From: an uncultured Clostridia bacterium | GTDB lineage: Bacteria > Bacillota > Clostridia > TANB77 > CAG-508 | DNA: 11,643 nucleotides | Assembly: GCA_948857205.1 (NCBI GenBank) | Contig: CAQPRV010000009.1 | Coordinates: forward strand, 1-11,643 | Direction: 5' to 3' | Shown here: positions 3,723-11,524 of the stretch, in pieces | How the letters are laid out: every line of letters starts with the position of its first letter | Numbering within the stretch: position 1 is the first letter of the stretch | The notes under the pieces: model-generated | Database searches by the model: none | What the model was told of the DNA's origin: nothing | What the model saw: only the letters and a program-made list of their open reading frames with translations | Program-made: the position numbers and the translations under genes

Positions 3723-5795
3723 TTATTTATTTGGAGTTTTTTTTCTTGTACTTTTTTTCTTTTTTTTATTTACTTCTTCTTCATTTAAATCAATCTTTAC
3801 TTCGCCTTCTATAATTTCTCCTTTTTTCGGTTTATTCCAAGAGATATAATCACATGAAGTAGGATTATTTTCACAGATATAATATTTTCTTCTTTTTTTA
3901 GTTTTTCTAATTTGAACTACTCCTCCACACTTTGGACATGGTTCTTCTATCGTTTCTATTATTGGTTTAGCATTTTTACACTCTGGATACCCTGGACAGG
4001 CTAAAAACTTGCCATATCTTCCATATTTATAAACCATCATTCTACCACATTTATCACATGGTACATCTGATACCTCATCTACTAATTCAACATGTTCTAA
4101 TTCTTTTTCAACTTTTTCAACTTCTTTTTGAAATGGTCCATAAAATTCCCTTATCATTTTTTTCCAAGGTTCGTTACCCTCAGCAATTTCATCAAATTCA
4201 TTCTCTATATCAGCAGTAAATTCAACATTTATTACATCAGTAAAATTTTCAATTAATAATTTATTTACGATTCTTCCAAGTTCAGTTGGTACAAGTTGTT
4301 TTTGTTCTTTTTCTATATACCTTCTTTCTAGGATAGTAGTAATAGTTGGAGAATATGTACTTGGTCTACCTATACCTTTTTCTTCTAATGCTTTTACTAA
4401 ACTTGCCTCTGTATACCTAGGAGGTGGCTCTGTAAAGCTTTGTTTTGGATCTATTTTATTTAGTTTTAATTTTTGCTTTTCTTTTAATTCTGGTAACATA
4501 CCTTCTTGTTCTACTTCTTCTTGATTGTCTGTTCCCTCAACATATAATACCATAAATCCTTTAAATTTTATTGTTTGACCATTCGCTTTAAAATTGTACC
4601 TATCAGCATTTATTGTAACTGATTTTGTGTCATATATAGCTGATGACATTTGGCTTGCCATAAATCTATTGTAAATTAACTTATATAATTTGTATTGATC
4701 TTTTGTAAGTGAATCTTTAATTTCTTCTGGTTCTAATTCAATATATGTTGGTCTTATTGCCTCATGAGCATCTTGTGAGTCCTTTTTAGCTTTATAATAT
4801 CTGTTTTCGTAATAATCTTCACCATATGTATTTGTAATATGTGTTTTGGCAGCATTTCTAGCTTCTTCTGATATTCTTGTTGAGTCAGTTCTCATATAGG
4901 TAATTAATCCTACTGTACCTTTTTCTGGTATACTAACTCCTTCATATAGTCCTTGTGCTATTGACATGGTTTTCTTTAAAGTGAATCCTATTTTTCTTGA
5001 TGCTTCTTGCTGCATAGTACTAGTTGTAAAGGGTGGTGCTGGATTTCTTTTTTTCTCACTTTTTTTAATTTCGTCAATAATATAGTCAGATTTTTCAATC
5101 ACTTTTAATATTTGATCAACTTCTTCTTTTGAATGAATTTCTATCTTTTTCCCATCTTTTCCAAAGAATTTCGCCTCAAACTGTTTTTTTGAATTTTCAT
5201 CTTTTAAATTAGCATATATATTCCAGTATTCTTCAGGTTTGAATCTTTCTATTTCTTCTTCTCTATCAACAATTAACTTTACAGCAACTGATTGTACACG
5301 TCCTGCTGATAGTCCTCTTCTAACTTTTTTCCATAATACTGGACTTATTTTATACCCAACTATTCTATCTAATACTCTCCTTGCTTGTTGTGCATCTACT
5401 AAGTTTATATCAATATCTCTTGGCTCTTTAATTGCTTTTTGTACCGCTCCTTTTGTAATTTCGTTAAAAGTTACTCTAGTTATTTTCTTTTCCTCTTCTT
5501 TTAAAATTGTTGCTAAGTGCCAAGCTATAGCTTCTCCTTCACGGTCAGGGTCAGTTGCAATATATACTTTTTTTGCATTTTTTGCATCTTTTTTTAAGGA
5601 TTTTATTAAGTCTCCTTTTCCTCTAATATTTATGTATTCTGGCTCAAAATCATGTTCTACATCTATTCCTAATTTTGATTTTGGTAAATCTCTAATATGC
5701 CCCATTGAGGCAACTACTTTAGTACTACCTCCTAAGAACTTTTTTATTGTGTTAGCCTTTGCTGGTGATTCTACTATAATTAATTTATCAGCCAT
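3723..5795 (-). CDS. topA: DNA topoisomerase I (type IA)
   Basis: 690 residues, full length for a Gram-positive TopA. It relaxes negative supercoils by cutting one strand through a 5'-phosphotyrosine. The Toprim domain opens with IIVESPAKA (E9) and carries DPDREGEAIAWH (82-93) for magnesium binding. The catalytic tyrosine is Y300 in GLITYMRTDSTR. EEKGIGRPSTYSP (471-483) is the conserved core segment. The C-terminus has two four-cysteine zinc ribbons (C580, C583, C600, C606 and C620, C623, C641, C648) and ends in a lysine-rich tail. AAGGAGGAA precedes ATG by about 6 nt. The usual neighbour dprA is absent. A promoter lies at 5846-5874. Confidence 0.98.
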   Translation of the reverse strand: MADKLIIVESPAKANTIKKFLGGSTKVVASMGHIRDLPKSKLGIDVEHDFEPEYINIRGKGDLIKSLKKDAKNAKKVYIATDPDREGEAIAWHLATILKEEEKKITRVTFNEITKGAVQKAIKEPRDIDINLVDAQQARRVLDRIVGYKISPVLWKKVRRGLSAGRVQSVAVKLIVDREEEIERFKPEEYWNIYANLKDENSKKQFEAKFFGKDGKKIEIHSKEEVDQILKVIEKSDYIIDEIKKSEKKRNPAPPFTTSTMQQEASRKIGFTLKKTMSIAQGLYEGVSIPEKGTVGLITYMRTDSTRISEEARNAAKTHITNTYGEDYYENRYYKAKKDSQDAHEAIRPTYIELEPEEIKDSLTKDQYKLYKLIYNRFMASQMSSAIYDTKSVTINADRYNFKANGQTIKFKGFMVLYVEGTDNQEEVEQEGMLPELKEKQKLKLNKIDPKQSFTEPPPRYTEASLVKALEEKGIGRPSTYSPTITTILERRYIEKEQKQLVPTELGRIVNKLLIENFTDVINVEFTADIENEFDEIAEGNEPWKKMIREFYGPFQKEVEKVEKELEHVELVDEVSDVPCDKCGRMMVYKYGRYGKFLACPGYPECKNAKPIIETIEEPCPKCGGVVQIRKTKKRRKYYICENNPTSCDYISWNKPKKGEIIEGEVKIDLNEEEVNKKKKKSTRKKTPNK

Positions 5796-5845
5796 AGATT
5801 CCTCCTTAAGGATTACTTTGTTTAATTATTCTTTTTTCTTATAGT

Positions 5846-5874
5846 ATTTTAGACTAAATATTGGTAATTTGCAA
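5846..5874 (-). promoter_or_regulatory. topA promoter
   Basis: TTGCAA (5869-5874), a 17-nt spacer and TAAAAT (5846-5851) on the minus strand. Leader about 45 nt. Confidence 0.65.
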
Positions 5875-5912
5875 GTTATTTTATAAATATTAATTTAAAT
5901 GATTATTATTTT

Positions 5913-6236
5913 TTATAGAAATAATTTTTCTTTAGAAACATCTATTATTACATCTTCTAAGGCTACTGGTGTAACTTCATTTTTCTTTAATAAATCTAAT
6001 ATTTCATTTACTTTTTGTTCGTCATTTGACAAATATTTAATTTCATTTTTTTCTACTTTTGGCTCGTCTTTTCTATATTCAGTTTTTATTACATTTATAC
6101 CAAATTTTGTAGAATTTCCTTTATTTATTTCATCCTCATTTATTATCTTATAATATTCTAATTTTATAGGATAATCAATTCTTTCCTCTTCTAAAATTTC
6201 TTTGCTTATAAATGTACTTCCATAAAATGTTTTCAA
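5913..6236 (-). CDS. Small DUF6514-like protein
   Basis: 107 residues with no membrane segment. The first half is beta-strand-like (YPIKLEYYKII, then FGINVIKTEY). The C-terminal part, DEQKVNEILDLLKKNEVTP followed by VALEDVI, resembles the end of clostridial DUF6514 proteins as I remember them. Function is unknown. The start is TTG (6234-6236), chosen because AGGAGGG lies 6 nt upstream and no ATG fits. It has its own promoter at 6270-6298 and is separated from topA by 117 nt, so it is probably monocistronic. The family call is tentative. Confidence 0.8.
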   Translation of the reverse strand: MKTFYGSTFISKEILEEERIDYPIKLEYYKIINEDEINKGNSTKFGINVIKTEYRKDEPKVEKNEIKYLSNDEQKVNEILDLLKKNEVTPVALEDVIIDVSKEKLFL

Positions 6237-6269
6237 TTAAATCCCTCCTCTTTCGTATCACGCTTTTTT

Positions 6270-6298
6270 ATAATACACTTATTGTAAAGGGTTTTCAA
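6270..6298 (-). promoter_or_regulatory. Promoter of the DUF6514-like gene
   Basis: TTGAAA (6293-6298), a 17-nt spacer and TATTAT (6270-6275) on the minus strand. The rest of 6299-6504 is T-rich on the plus strand and shows no gene or clear terminator. Confidence 0.65.
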
Positions 6299-6504
6299 GC
6301 TTTTTTCATCGCAATTTTTACCAATATTCTTGCTTTTTTTACATTTTTCAACAATTATTTTTAAAATTTATTTTTATATTTCTTTTTTCAACCTTTTATT
6401 ATAACTTTTTCTTTCTAATTTCTTCAAAATTCGATTAATTTCTTTTTTATTTTTTTACATATTATTCTAGTATATATAGTTAACCTTTTTACAATTTTAT
6501 ATTC

Positions 6505-7284
6505 TTATTTCATACTAGGGTTTGTAGTATAACCTATTTTTCTTTTTTGTATCTTATACGTGATTTTACTTGTTAGTTTTGCTGGTGATAATCTAGCTCC
6601 TATCTTTGCTAATTTTACATCTATACCTGGTATAATGTAAAATTGACCCTTTTTTAATTTATTCATAGCATATTCTGCAACCTTTTGACTATCTGCTTCT
6701 CTCATATTAAATTTTACCTTTGCTACTTTATTAAAGTTAGTACTAACTGGTCCTGGACATAATATACTAATTTGAACTTTTGATTTTTCTTTCCTTAGTT
6801 CTTCTCTTATACTCTCAGATAAACTAACAATATATGCTTTTGTTGCATAATAGGTTGCCATTAATGGTCCTGGCATAAATCCTGCAAGGGAAGCAACGTT
6901 TAATATCTTCCCAGTATTTCTTTCTTTCATATCAATTAAGTATAATTTAGTTAAAATATGATATGCAATTATATTAGTTTGTATCATACTAATTTCTTTG
7001 TTTAGACTGGTTTTTGTAAAATTACCACAATCACCAAAACCTGCATTATTTACTAATAAATCAATTTTTTTAACTTGTTTATGCAGTTGTATACAATTTT
7101 CTTGTTTTGATAAATCTACTGATATTATTTCTATATTTACCTTATCTTTTTGTAATTCGTCTTTTACTTCTTTTAATTTTTCCTCATCTCTTGCTACTAA
7201 TACTAAATCATATCCTTCTTTGCTTAAAACTCTAGCTATATCTCTTCCTATTCCAGAAGATGCTCCTGTTATTAAAGCTTTCAT
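6505..7284 (-). CDS. Short-chain dehydrogenase/reductase (SDR)
   Basis: 259 residues, classical SDR fold. TGASSGIG (6-13) binds NAD(P). NNAG (79-82) stabilises the central sheet. The catalytic tetrad is N104, S132 (NVASLAG), Y145 and K149 (YYATK). PGPV (177-180) follows the substrate loop. The arginine after the first strand region (VARDEEKL, R32) suggests NADPH preference. The tail (220-259) is basic and may touch the membrane, as in DltE/YqjQ-like members. Substrate not predictable. Shine-Dalgarno AGAGGTG lies about 13 nt before ATG. A possible -10 TATAAT is at 7330-7335 without a good -35. Confidence 0.93.
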   Translation of the reverse strand: MKALITGASSGIGRDIARVLSKEGYDLVLVARDEEKLKEVKDELQKDKVNIEIISVDLSKQENCIQLHKQVKKIDLLVNNAGFGDCGNFTKTSLNKEISMIQTNIIAYHILTKLYLIDMKERNTGKILNVASLAGFMPGPLMATYYATKAYIVSLSESIREELRKEKSKVQISILCPGPVSTNFNKVAKVKFNMREADSQKVAEYAMNKLKKGQFYIIPGIDVKLAKIGARLSPAKLTSKITYKIQKRKIGYTTNPSMK

Positions 7285-7444
7285 TATTTACAATTTCACC
7301 TCTTCTTATTTTTACGTACTTTAAATTTTATTATACTCTTTAAATAGAATAAATACTTAAAATCTTTGGTTTTTCTTTAATTCGTTCTCGCCTAATTATG
7401 TTTTTGCATTATAAGAGAACCTCAAAAAGCTAGCAATTATAACC

Positions 7445-7486
7445 TTTGTATAATAGAAAAGTAATACTTTCCTATTATACAAAAAA
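7445..7486. repeat. Long hairpin in the SDR-oapA intergenic region
   Basis: TTTGTATAATAG pairs with CTATTATACAAA, with an inner AAAGT/ACTTT stem. Together this is about 17 bp with two small interruptions. It is immediately followed on the plus side by the oapA terminator. Its role is unclear. Elsewhere in 7285-7444 only an inverted repeat, GTTCTC/GAGAAC, is visible. Confidence 0.55.
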
Positions 7487-7506
7487 ATACATCTTTTTGA
7501 TGTATC
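7481..7506 (-). terminator. oapA terminator
   Basis: On the minus strand ATACATC, loop AAAAA, GATGTAT, then a run of T. It starts 1-2 nt past the oapA stop codon. Confidence 0.85.
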
Positions 7507-7507
7507 T

Positions 7508-8071
7508 TTATTTATCTTTATTTCTACTTACTTTATTTATAATAACTCCCACAGCATGAACTATCTTAGTAGAATTGTTATTTGCAATAGTTTTTCCTAA
7601 TGCCTTTCCTCCTACTGTTAATGCCGCAACTGTAGCACTTAAAATAAATTGTATATTAAAATTTATACCAAAACCTTCTGTTATTTTTACAGAAATCAAA
7701 GCACTTATTGCACCACTAAGGACACCACATATATCACCAATAACATCAGCACATATATTAGCAACTTTTGGTGCATTTCTTATTAGCTTTATCGAATCCT
7801 TTGAGCCTTTTACTTTTTTTGTAGCCTTTGCATGAAATTCATTTTCATTTGCAACTGTTACTGCCACTCCTATAATGTCAAAAAATATTCCCATTACTAT
7901 TACTAGTATTAAAATTAATATCGCTGGTAATACACTTAAATTTGATACTCCATTTGCTGATATATATGAGAATATAATTGATAAAATAAAGGTAGTAATA
8001 AAAATTTGTATAAACCATTTTATATCCGAGTGTTCTTTTTGTTTGTCTTTTTCTTCTTGTTTATTATTCAT
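7508..8071 (-). CDS. oapA: OLE-associated membrane protein OapA
   Basis: 187 residues, integral membrane. Predicted spans lie at about 19-40, 47-73, 108-128 and 141-160. A charged N-terminus (NNKQEEKDKQKEH) and a basic C-terminus flank them. FFDIIGVAVTVANENEFH (63-80) followed by KATKKVKGSK and IRNAPKVANICADVIGDI resembles the DUF21/CNNM membrane domain without CBS domains. D109-V-I-G-D113 matches the DxxxD motif known for OapA, the protein that binds OLE RNA and takes it to the membrane. In Bacillus halodurans that complex is tied to magnesium, alcohol and cold tolerance. The gene lies just downstream of a long structured RNA in the same direction, which makes the call firm. AAGGAAA lies about 9 nt before ATG. 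Confidence 0.9.
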   Translation of the reverse strand: MNNKQEEKDKQKEHSDIKWFIQIFITTFILSIIFSYISANGVSNLSVLPAILILILVIVMGIFFDIIGVAVTVANENEFHAKATKKVKGSKDSIKLIRNAPKVANICADVIGDICGVLSGAISALISVKITEGFGINFNIQFILSATVAALTVGGKALGKTIANNNSTKIVHAVGVIINKVSRNKDK

Positions 8072-8126
8072 TTCTTCTTTTTCCTTTCTTTCATGTATTA
8101 TTTTCTTCTTTTTATATAAAATTTTA

Positions 8127-8741
8127 GACAGATGTAAATCTGCCTTATTATTTTTTAGTTAAAGATGGTCAAAGTCTAAGTAAATTTTACAGTTTAGGTC
8201 TAGTCGAATTTCTCTATTTCCCACTTAATATTACTATTATAGCCGTTTCCGTTTAAGGGAAATATCTACTATGTAACATGTAGACACCAGATCGCCACTA
8301 AAATCTGTACCTTAATCCCTAGACTTCTATGCTATTGATTTAGCAAACATTCTAGAAGTTTTCCTTAACATACAATTTGATCTTTACTAGTCTCTTTTGC
8401 AAATGCAATTTCATAGCTTATTAAATAAAATTAATTTGGCCTTAATTATATTTTATTAATTGTAAAACTAATCCCAATACCTTCACTCAAGACAGGCTAC
8501 TCTATGCATTTTGTGTCTTGGCACTCAACATAGGTTTCACTTAAAACAGTTTTGCTCTAAGTCTCAACGAAAATAGGGATTCTTATATATGCCACTATAT
8601 AATACCCTAAATTCTTTACTCCCAAAGACCACGCAAAATTGGCAATTTCGCGCAACCTCCAGAAACTTCAACGATGTGCCCTATAGTGGATTTTTAGCCC
8701 CACCCTCGTAAAGTTTGTATGACTAGAATAATGCACCATCG
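8127..8741 (-). ncRNA. ole: OLE RNA (ornate, large, extremophilic)
   Basis: A gene-free stretch of about 615 nt, the size known for OLE RNA, directly upstream of oapA and in the same direction. Base composition is less AT-biased than the neighbouring gaps. Many dyads are present: TATAGTGG (8682-8689) with CCACTATA (8592-8599) as a long-range pair, a hairpin at 8632-8652, CAAGACA/TGTCTTG (8488-8494 with 8514-8520), CTTCTA/TAGAAG near 8325-8360, TTTCCC/GGGAAA with TTAA extension (8217-8228 with 8253-8262), and a final 7-bp hairpin (8127-8133 with 8138-8144). Both strands lack usable ORFs. Boundaries are inferred from the promoter and the last hairpin. I could not run a covariance model. Confidence 0.87.
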
Positions 8742-8747
8742 TTATAT

Positions 8748-8777
8748 ATTATACATTATTGTGGTTAAATATTCCAA
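8748..8777 (-). promoter_or_regulatory. Promoter of OLE RNA
   Basis: TTGGAA (8772-8777), an 18-nt spacer and TATAAT (8748-8753) on the minus strand, predicting a start near 8741. Positions 8778-8886 beyond it are A/T-rich and hold no gene. Confidence 0.65.
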
Positions 8778-8886
8778 CAAAATGTAGTTTCTTTTCTTTC
8801 TAAATTTAACATATTTTAACTTTGAAGGTTACAAAATTTTACTCATTCTCACTTTTTCTTGTTTTTTCTCATTTTTTCTTTACTTT

Positions 8887-9570
8887 TTAGATATGTCTTT
8901 TTATTTCTTTATATATTTCTTCATGTATGTCTTCAATTGTTTTTATTTTATTATCTTTTACACATTTTATTTCAAACCAATTATAATCTTTAGATACATC
9001 ACATGCTGCCTTGTATGCATCTACTAAGTGGTTCTTGTCACTTTCATGTATATCTTTTTTGTTGTTATGTGTAAATTTATTTTCTCTTTCTTTCATTAAT
9101 TCAATTGATTTTTCTACTGGCATATTTAAGAAGAATACTTCTGTTGGAATAGGCAATCCATATAAATTGAATTCAAAATCCCATAACCATTTTAAGAATT
9201 TCTCTCTTTCTATTTTGTCTGTAATTTTTCCTGCTTGATGTACCATATTAGCAGTTGTATACCTATCTGCTAATAATATTCCACCTTCTTCATAGTATTT
9301 TTTAAAATTTATCTGATAAGTTGCATACCTATCTGCTGCATAAAAGGTTGATGCTATGTATGGACTTATTTCTTTTGCATTTTTACCAAATTCTCCAGAT
9401 AAATACATTTTTACTAAGGATGAACTTGGACTATCATAGTTTGGAAAACTTACTGTCTTGTATTCTATCCCATCACTTGTTAACCTTTCTTGTAATTTTA
9501 TAAATTGTGTTTGCTTTCCACTTCCATCTGTTCCATCTATTACAAATAATTTTCCCATCTTTAATTTCAT
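8887..9570 (-). CDS. tmk: Thymidylate kinase
   Basis: 227 residues. It phosphorylates dTMP to dTDP with ATP. The P-loop is G13-TDGSG-K19-Q20, with glutamine where many homologues have S or T, a variant (GTDGSGKQTQ) I recall as common in clostridial enzymes. FPNYDSPSS (42-50) is the dTMP-side loop, ADR (79-81) the first arginine motif and D102-R-Y the DRx motif. The lid region lies around 160-180 and is rich in K, N and H. Two starts are possible: ATG at 9570, only 1-4 nt after AGGAAGGA, or ATG at 9558 (MGKLFVIDG), with a spacing nearer 12 and a typical N-terminus. It follows the 39-residue ORF by 34 nt, so both are probably one transcript. Confidence 0.95.
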   Translation of the reverse strand: MKLKMGKLFVIDGTDGSGKQTQFIKLQERLTSDGIEYKTVSFPNYDSPSSSLVKMYLSGEFGKNAKEISPYIASTFYAADRYATYQINFKKYYEEGGILLADRYTTANMVHQAGKITDKIEREKFLKWLWDFEFNLYGLPIPTEVFFLNMPVEKSIELMKERENKFTHNNKKDIHESDKNHLVDAYKAACDVSKDYNWFEIKCVKDNKIKTIEDIHEEIYKEIKRHI

Positions 9571-9604
9571 TCCTTCCTAAGGTAAAAATTTTGTATATTT
9601 TTTA

Positions 9605-9724
9605 TTACTCTTCATTTTCTTTATCTTGTTTGTCTTTTTTCTCGTTTTTTGATAATATTTTATTTATTGATTTTAGTATATCATCTGAGTTTTCATCAAA
9701 TTCATCTTTTACTAAATTATACAT
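9605..9724 (-). CDS. 39-residue charged small protein
   Basis: Starts MYNLVKDEFDENSDDIL. AAGGAGG lies 9-10 nt before ATG, and a good promoter lies just upstream (9747-9775). The N-terminal half is acidic. Residues 16-26 (ILKSINKILSK) could form a short amphipathic helix. The tail (NEKKDKQDKENEE) is low complexity. It is first in the tmk operon and ends 34 nt before tmk. No family is recognised. The strong start signals are the evidence that it is translated. It may act as a leader peptide or small regulator, but that is speculation. Confidence 0.7.
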   Translation of the reverse strand: MYNLVKDEFDENSDDILKSINKILSKNEKKDKQDKENEE

Positions 9725-9746
9725 CTTTATTTTCCTCCTTTATAGA

Positions 9747-9775
9747 ATTATACTATTTTTTTTTTACTTATTCAA
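9747..9775 (-). promoter_or_regulatory. Promoter of the small ORF-tmk operon
   Basis: TTGAAT (9770-9775), a 17-nt spacer rich in A, and TATAAT (9747-9752) on the minus strand. The leader is very short (about 16-20 nt). Confidence 0.75.
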
Positions 9776-9779
9776 TAAT

Positions 9780-9812
9780 TTAAAAATTCTCTATAGAAAT
9801 TATAGAGAATCT
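9780..9812 (-). terminator. Terminator of the symporter gene
   Basis: Perfect stem ATTCTCTATA/TATAGAGAAT with a 5-nt loop (9786-9810), followed on the minus strand by five T. It starts a few nt past the stop codon at 9819. Confidence 0.8.
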
Positions 9813-9818
9813 TTTTAT

Positions 9819-11117
9819 TTATACTGTTACTTCTATTTTTTTATCTTCTTTAGTTTTATCTTCTATATTTTTATCTTTTAACCATTCTTTTCCATCAACT
9901 ACTCTTGCTACCATCATTGATGAAACAGTATCTCCAACTACATTTAGCATTGTTGCTGGTGGATCAATTATGGTTGCAATTATTGTTAAAATTGGCAAGG
10001 CTGCTACTGGATAACCCATCATTGAGATTATTAACATTTCTGAAATTGTTCCTCCTCCAATTGGAACTGCTGTAACTAATAAGTTAGCAAGTAGAGCTAC
10101 TCCTAGCACACCAAATACTTCTCCTGATGTTGCTAAGCTTGTTCCAAATAGGCATACTAGAAACATTATTTTAAATACTGATCCTATTATAGAACCATCT
10201 TTGTGGAAACTTGTTCCCATAGGGATTGTTGTTTCTGCAATGTCTTCTGGAACTCCCATCTTTTTTGTACATTCTACATTTACTGGTATTGATGCAGCAC
10301 TAGAACATGTTGCAAGTGCCGTTAAGGTAGATGGTATTGCATTTCTCCAGAAGGTTGTTACTCCTTTTTTTCCTCCTGCAATTAATGCATATATTGTATA
10401 TACTATAAAATAGAATAATATTGAAACAACTGTATATATTATAAAAGTTTTTAAATATCCTACTGCTATTGATGCTCCAAAACTTCCTATTAGTGATGCA
10501 AAATAGCATCCTAGCCCAATTGGTGCATAATACATAATAATCTTAATAATATTATTTATTACTTCGTTTGCTGCTTCTAACACGTTTACAAATGGCTTTG
10601 CTTTATCACCAGACATGTTTATTGCTATACCTGTTATTATTGATATTATTAGTAATGCAATTATATTGTCTTTTGTTAATAGTTTAGAGAAATCATTTAC
10701 TGTTATTAGGTTTACTGTTCTTTCTGCAATTGTCATTTCTTTTTCTTCACTAGTTTCTTCTGTTGTTTCTTCTAATGATGCTTTTATTTTTTCTCCATCT
10801 TCAGTATCAACTAGTTTTATAAAGTATGTACTTGCAAATCCTATTAATACTGCAATTATGGATGTGAATACAAATACTCCTATTATACTTAGTATGATTT
10901 TCCCTATTCTTTTTGGTTGTTTCATTTTTGCAATTGAAGTTGTGATTGTTAAGAATATTAATGGTACTATAACTACCAGTAATAGATTTAAAAATAAATC
11001 TCCAAGTGGACTTAAAACTGTTGCTTTTTCTTGGAATACAATTCCTACGATAGCGCCAACAATAATAGCAACAAGTAAAATAATTGTTGACTTGTAATTA
11101 GATATAAATTTTTTCAT
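9819..11117 (-). CDS. Dicarboxylate/amino acid:cation symporter (DAACS/SDF family)
   Basis: 432 residues, about eight membrane helices plus two re-entrant hairpins, as in GltPh and DctA. HP1 carries the serine-rich TALATCSSAASIP (266-278). TM7 carries PMGTSFHKDGS (299-309), where most members have NMDGT, so two or three residues of the cation/substrate loop differ. HP2 is VPIGGGTISE (351-360). TM8 has D385-PPATMLNVVGD396, with the conserved D and N of the binding site. An acidic loop rich in T and E (104-128) joins TM3 and TM4. The start follows AGAGGTAG by 4-5 nt. Substrate (glutamate, aspartate, serine or C4-dicarboxylate) cannot be fixed. It has its own promoter and terminator, so it is monocistronic. 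Confidence 0.95.
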   Translation of the reverse strand: MKKFISNYKSTIILLVAIIVGAIVGIVFQEKATVLSPLGDLFLNLLLVVIVPLIFLTITTSIAKMKQPKRIGKIILSIIGVFVFTSIIAVLIGFASTYFIKLVDTEDGEKIKASLEETTEETSEEKEMTIAERTVNLITVNDFSKLLTKDNIIALLIISIITGIAINMSGDKAKPFVNVLEAANEVINNIIKIIMYYAPIGLGCYFASLIGSFGASIAVGYLKTFIIYTVVSILFYFIVYTIYALIAGGKKGVTTFWRNAIPSTLTALATCSSAASIPVNVECTKKMGVPEDIAETTIPMGTSFHKDGSIIGSVFKIMFLVCLFGTSLATSGEVFGVLGVALLANLLVTAVPIGGGTISEMLIISMMGYPVAALPILTIIATIIDPPATMLNVVGDTVSSMMVARVVDGKEWLKDKNIEDKTKEDKKIEVTV

Positions 11118-11145
11118 AATACTACCTCTTTTTTGTTTTAGGTAA

Positions 11146-11169
11146 CTAAAAATATAGTTATATTTTTAG
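11146..11169. promoter_or_regulatory. Palindrome in symporter leader, possible operator
   Basis: Perfect 11-bp arms, CTAAAAATATA and TATATTTTTAG, around GT. It lies between the predicted start of transcription (about 11174) and the ribosome binding site. Near-perfect symmetry and the short spacer fit a repressor site better than a terminator. It could also act as a leader hairpin. Confidence 0.5.
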
Positions 11170-11180
11170 GATTTGAGGTT

Positions 11181-11209
11181 ATTATATATGAATATTTTTG
11201 ATTTTGCAA
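11181..11209 (-). promoter_or_regulatory. Promoter of the symporter gene
   Basis: TTGCAA (11204-11209), a 17-nt spacer and TATAAT (11181-11186) on the minus strand. Confidence 0.7.
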
Positions 11210-11222
11210 TAGTTATTAAAAA

Positions 11223-11524
11223 TTATTTTATAAAAGCTTTTTGTATGTGATTTATTTTACATTTACTATCTTTAATAAATATTTCTATAACGTCTAATCG
11301 AATTGCTTGATTTGTTATTTTGTTCTTATATAAATAATATTTTCCTGCTTGATAAATATGTTTTCTTTTTATATTGTTTACTGCTTCTGATGGATTTCCA
11401 TATTTAAAGTTTGAGCGTGTTTTTACCTCTACAAAAACTAATTCTTCTTTTTGTATGTCCCTAGCAACTATATCTATTTCTCCTTGTTTACAGTTAAAAT
11501 TTCTATGGATTGTCAATACTTTTT
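11223..11524 (-). pseudogene. yraN: YraN (UPF0102) family protein, 5'-truncated by an IS
   Basis: About 100 residues remain: HRNFNCKQGEIDIVARD, then ELVFVEVKTRS, then YGNPSEAVNNIKRKHI, and a C-terminus ending NHIQKAFIK. These are the UPF0102 core motifs, including the GEID and EVKTR residues of the restriction-endonuclease-like fold. The usual N-terminal 20-25 residues (the GxxGE..A..YL..xGY helix) are missing. Sequence before KKVLTIHRN is the end of an IS3-family element. An apparent TTG start at 11531 lies inside the IS and has no ribosome binding site, so a functional product is unlikely. In Clostridia yraN normally sits near dprA and topA, which fits this locus. Confidence 0.85.

Noticed and set aside
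3514..3849. Plus-strand reading frame rich in F, L and I
   Set aside because: It overlaps tRNA-Gly, the topA terminator and the topA 3' end, has no ribosome binding site, and its hydrophobic look comes from reading lysine-rich codons backwards.
5239..5844. 201-codon plus-strand frame
   Set aside because: It lies entirely opposite topA, which has unmistakable catalytic motifs, and it lacks start signals.
8127..8741. T-box or metabolite riboswitch upstream of the membrane protein gene
   Set aside because: It is too long, with no T-box TGGNACCGCG-type sequence and no expression-platform terminator before the gene. OLE RNA explains size and context better.
10300..10509. Second minus-strand frame inside the symporter gene
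   Set aside because: An out-of-frame shadow of the symporter without a ribosome binding site.
10615..11097. 160-codon plus-strand hydrophobic frame
   Set aside because: Antisense of the symporter, with membrane-like composition produced by the complementary strand.
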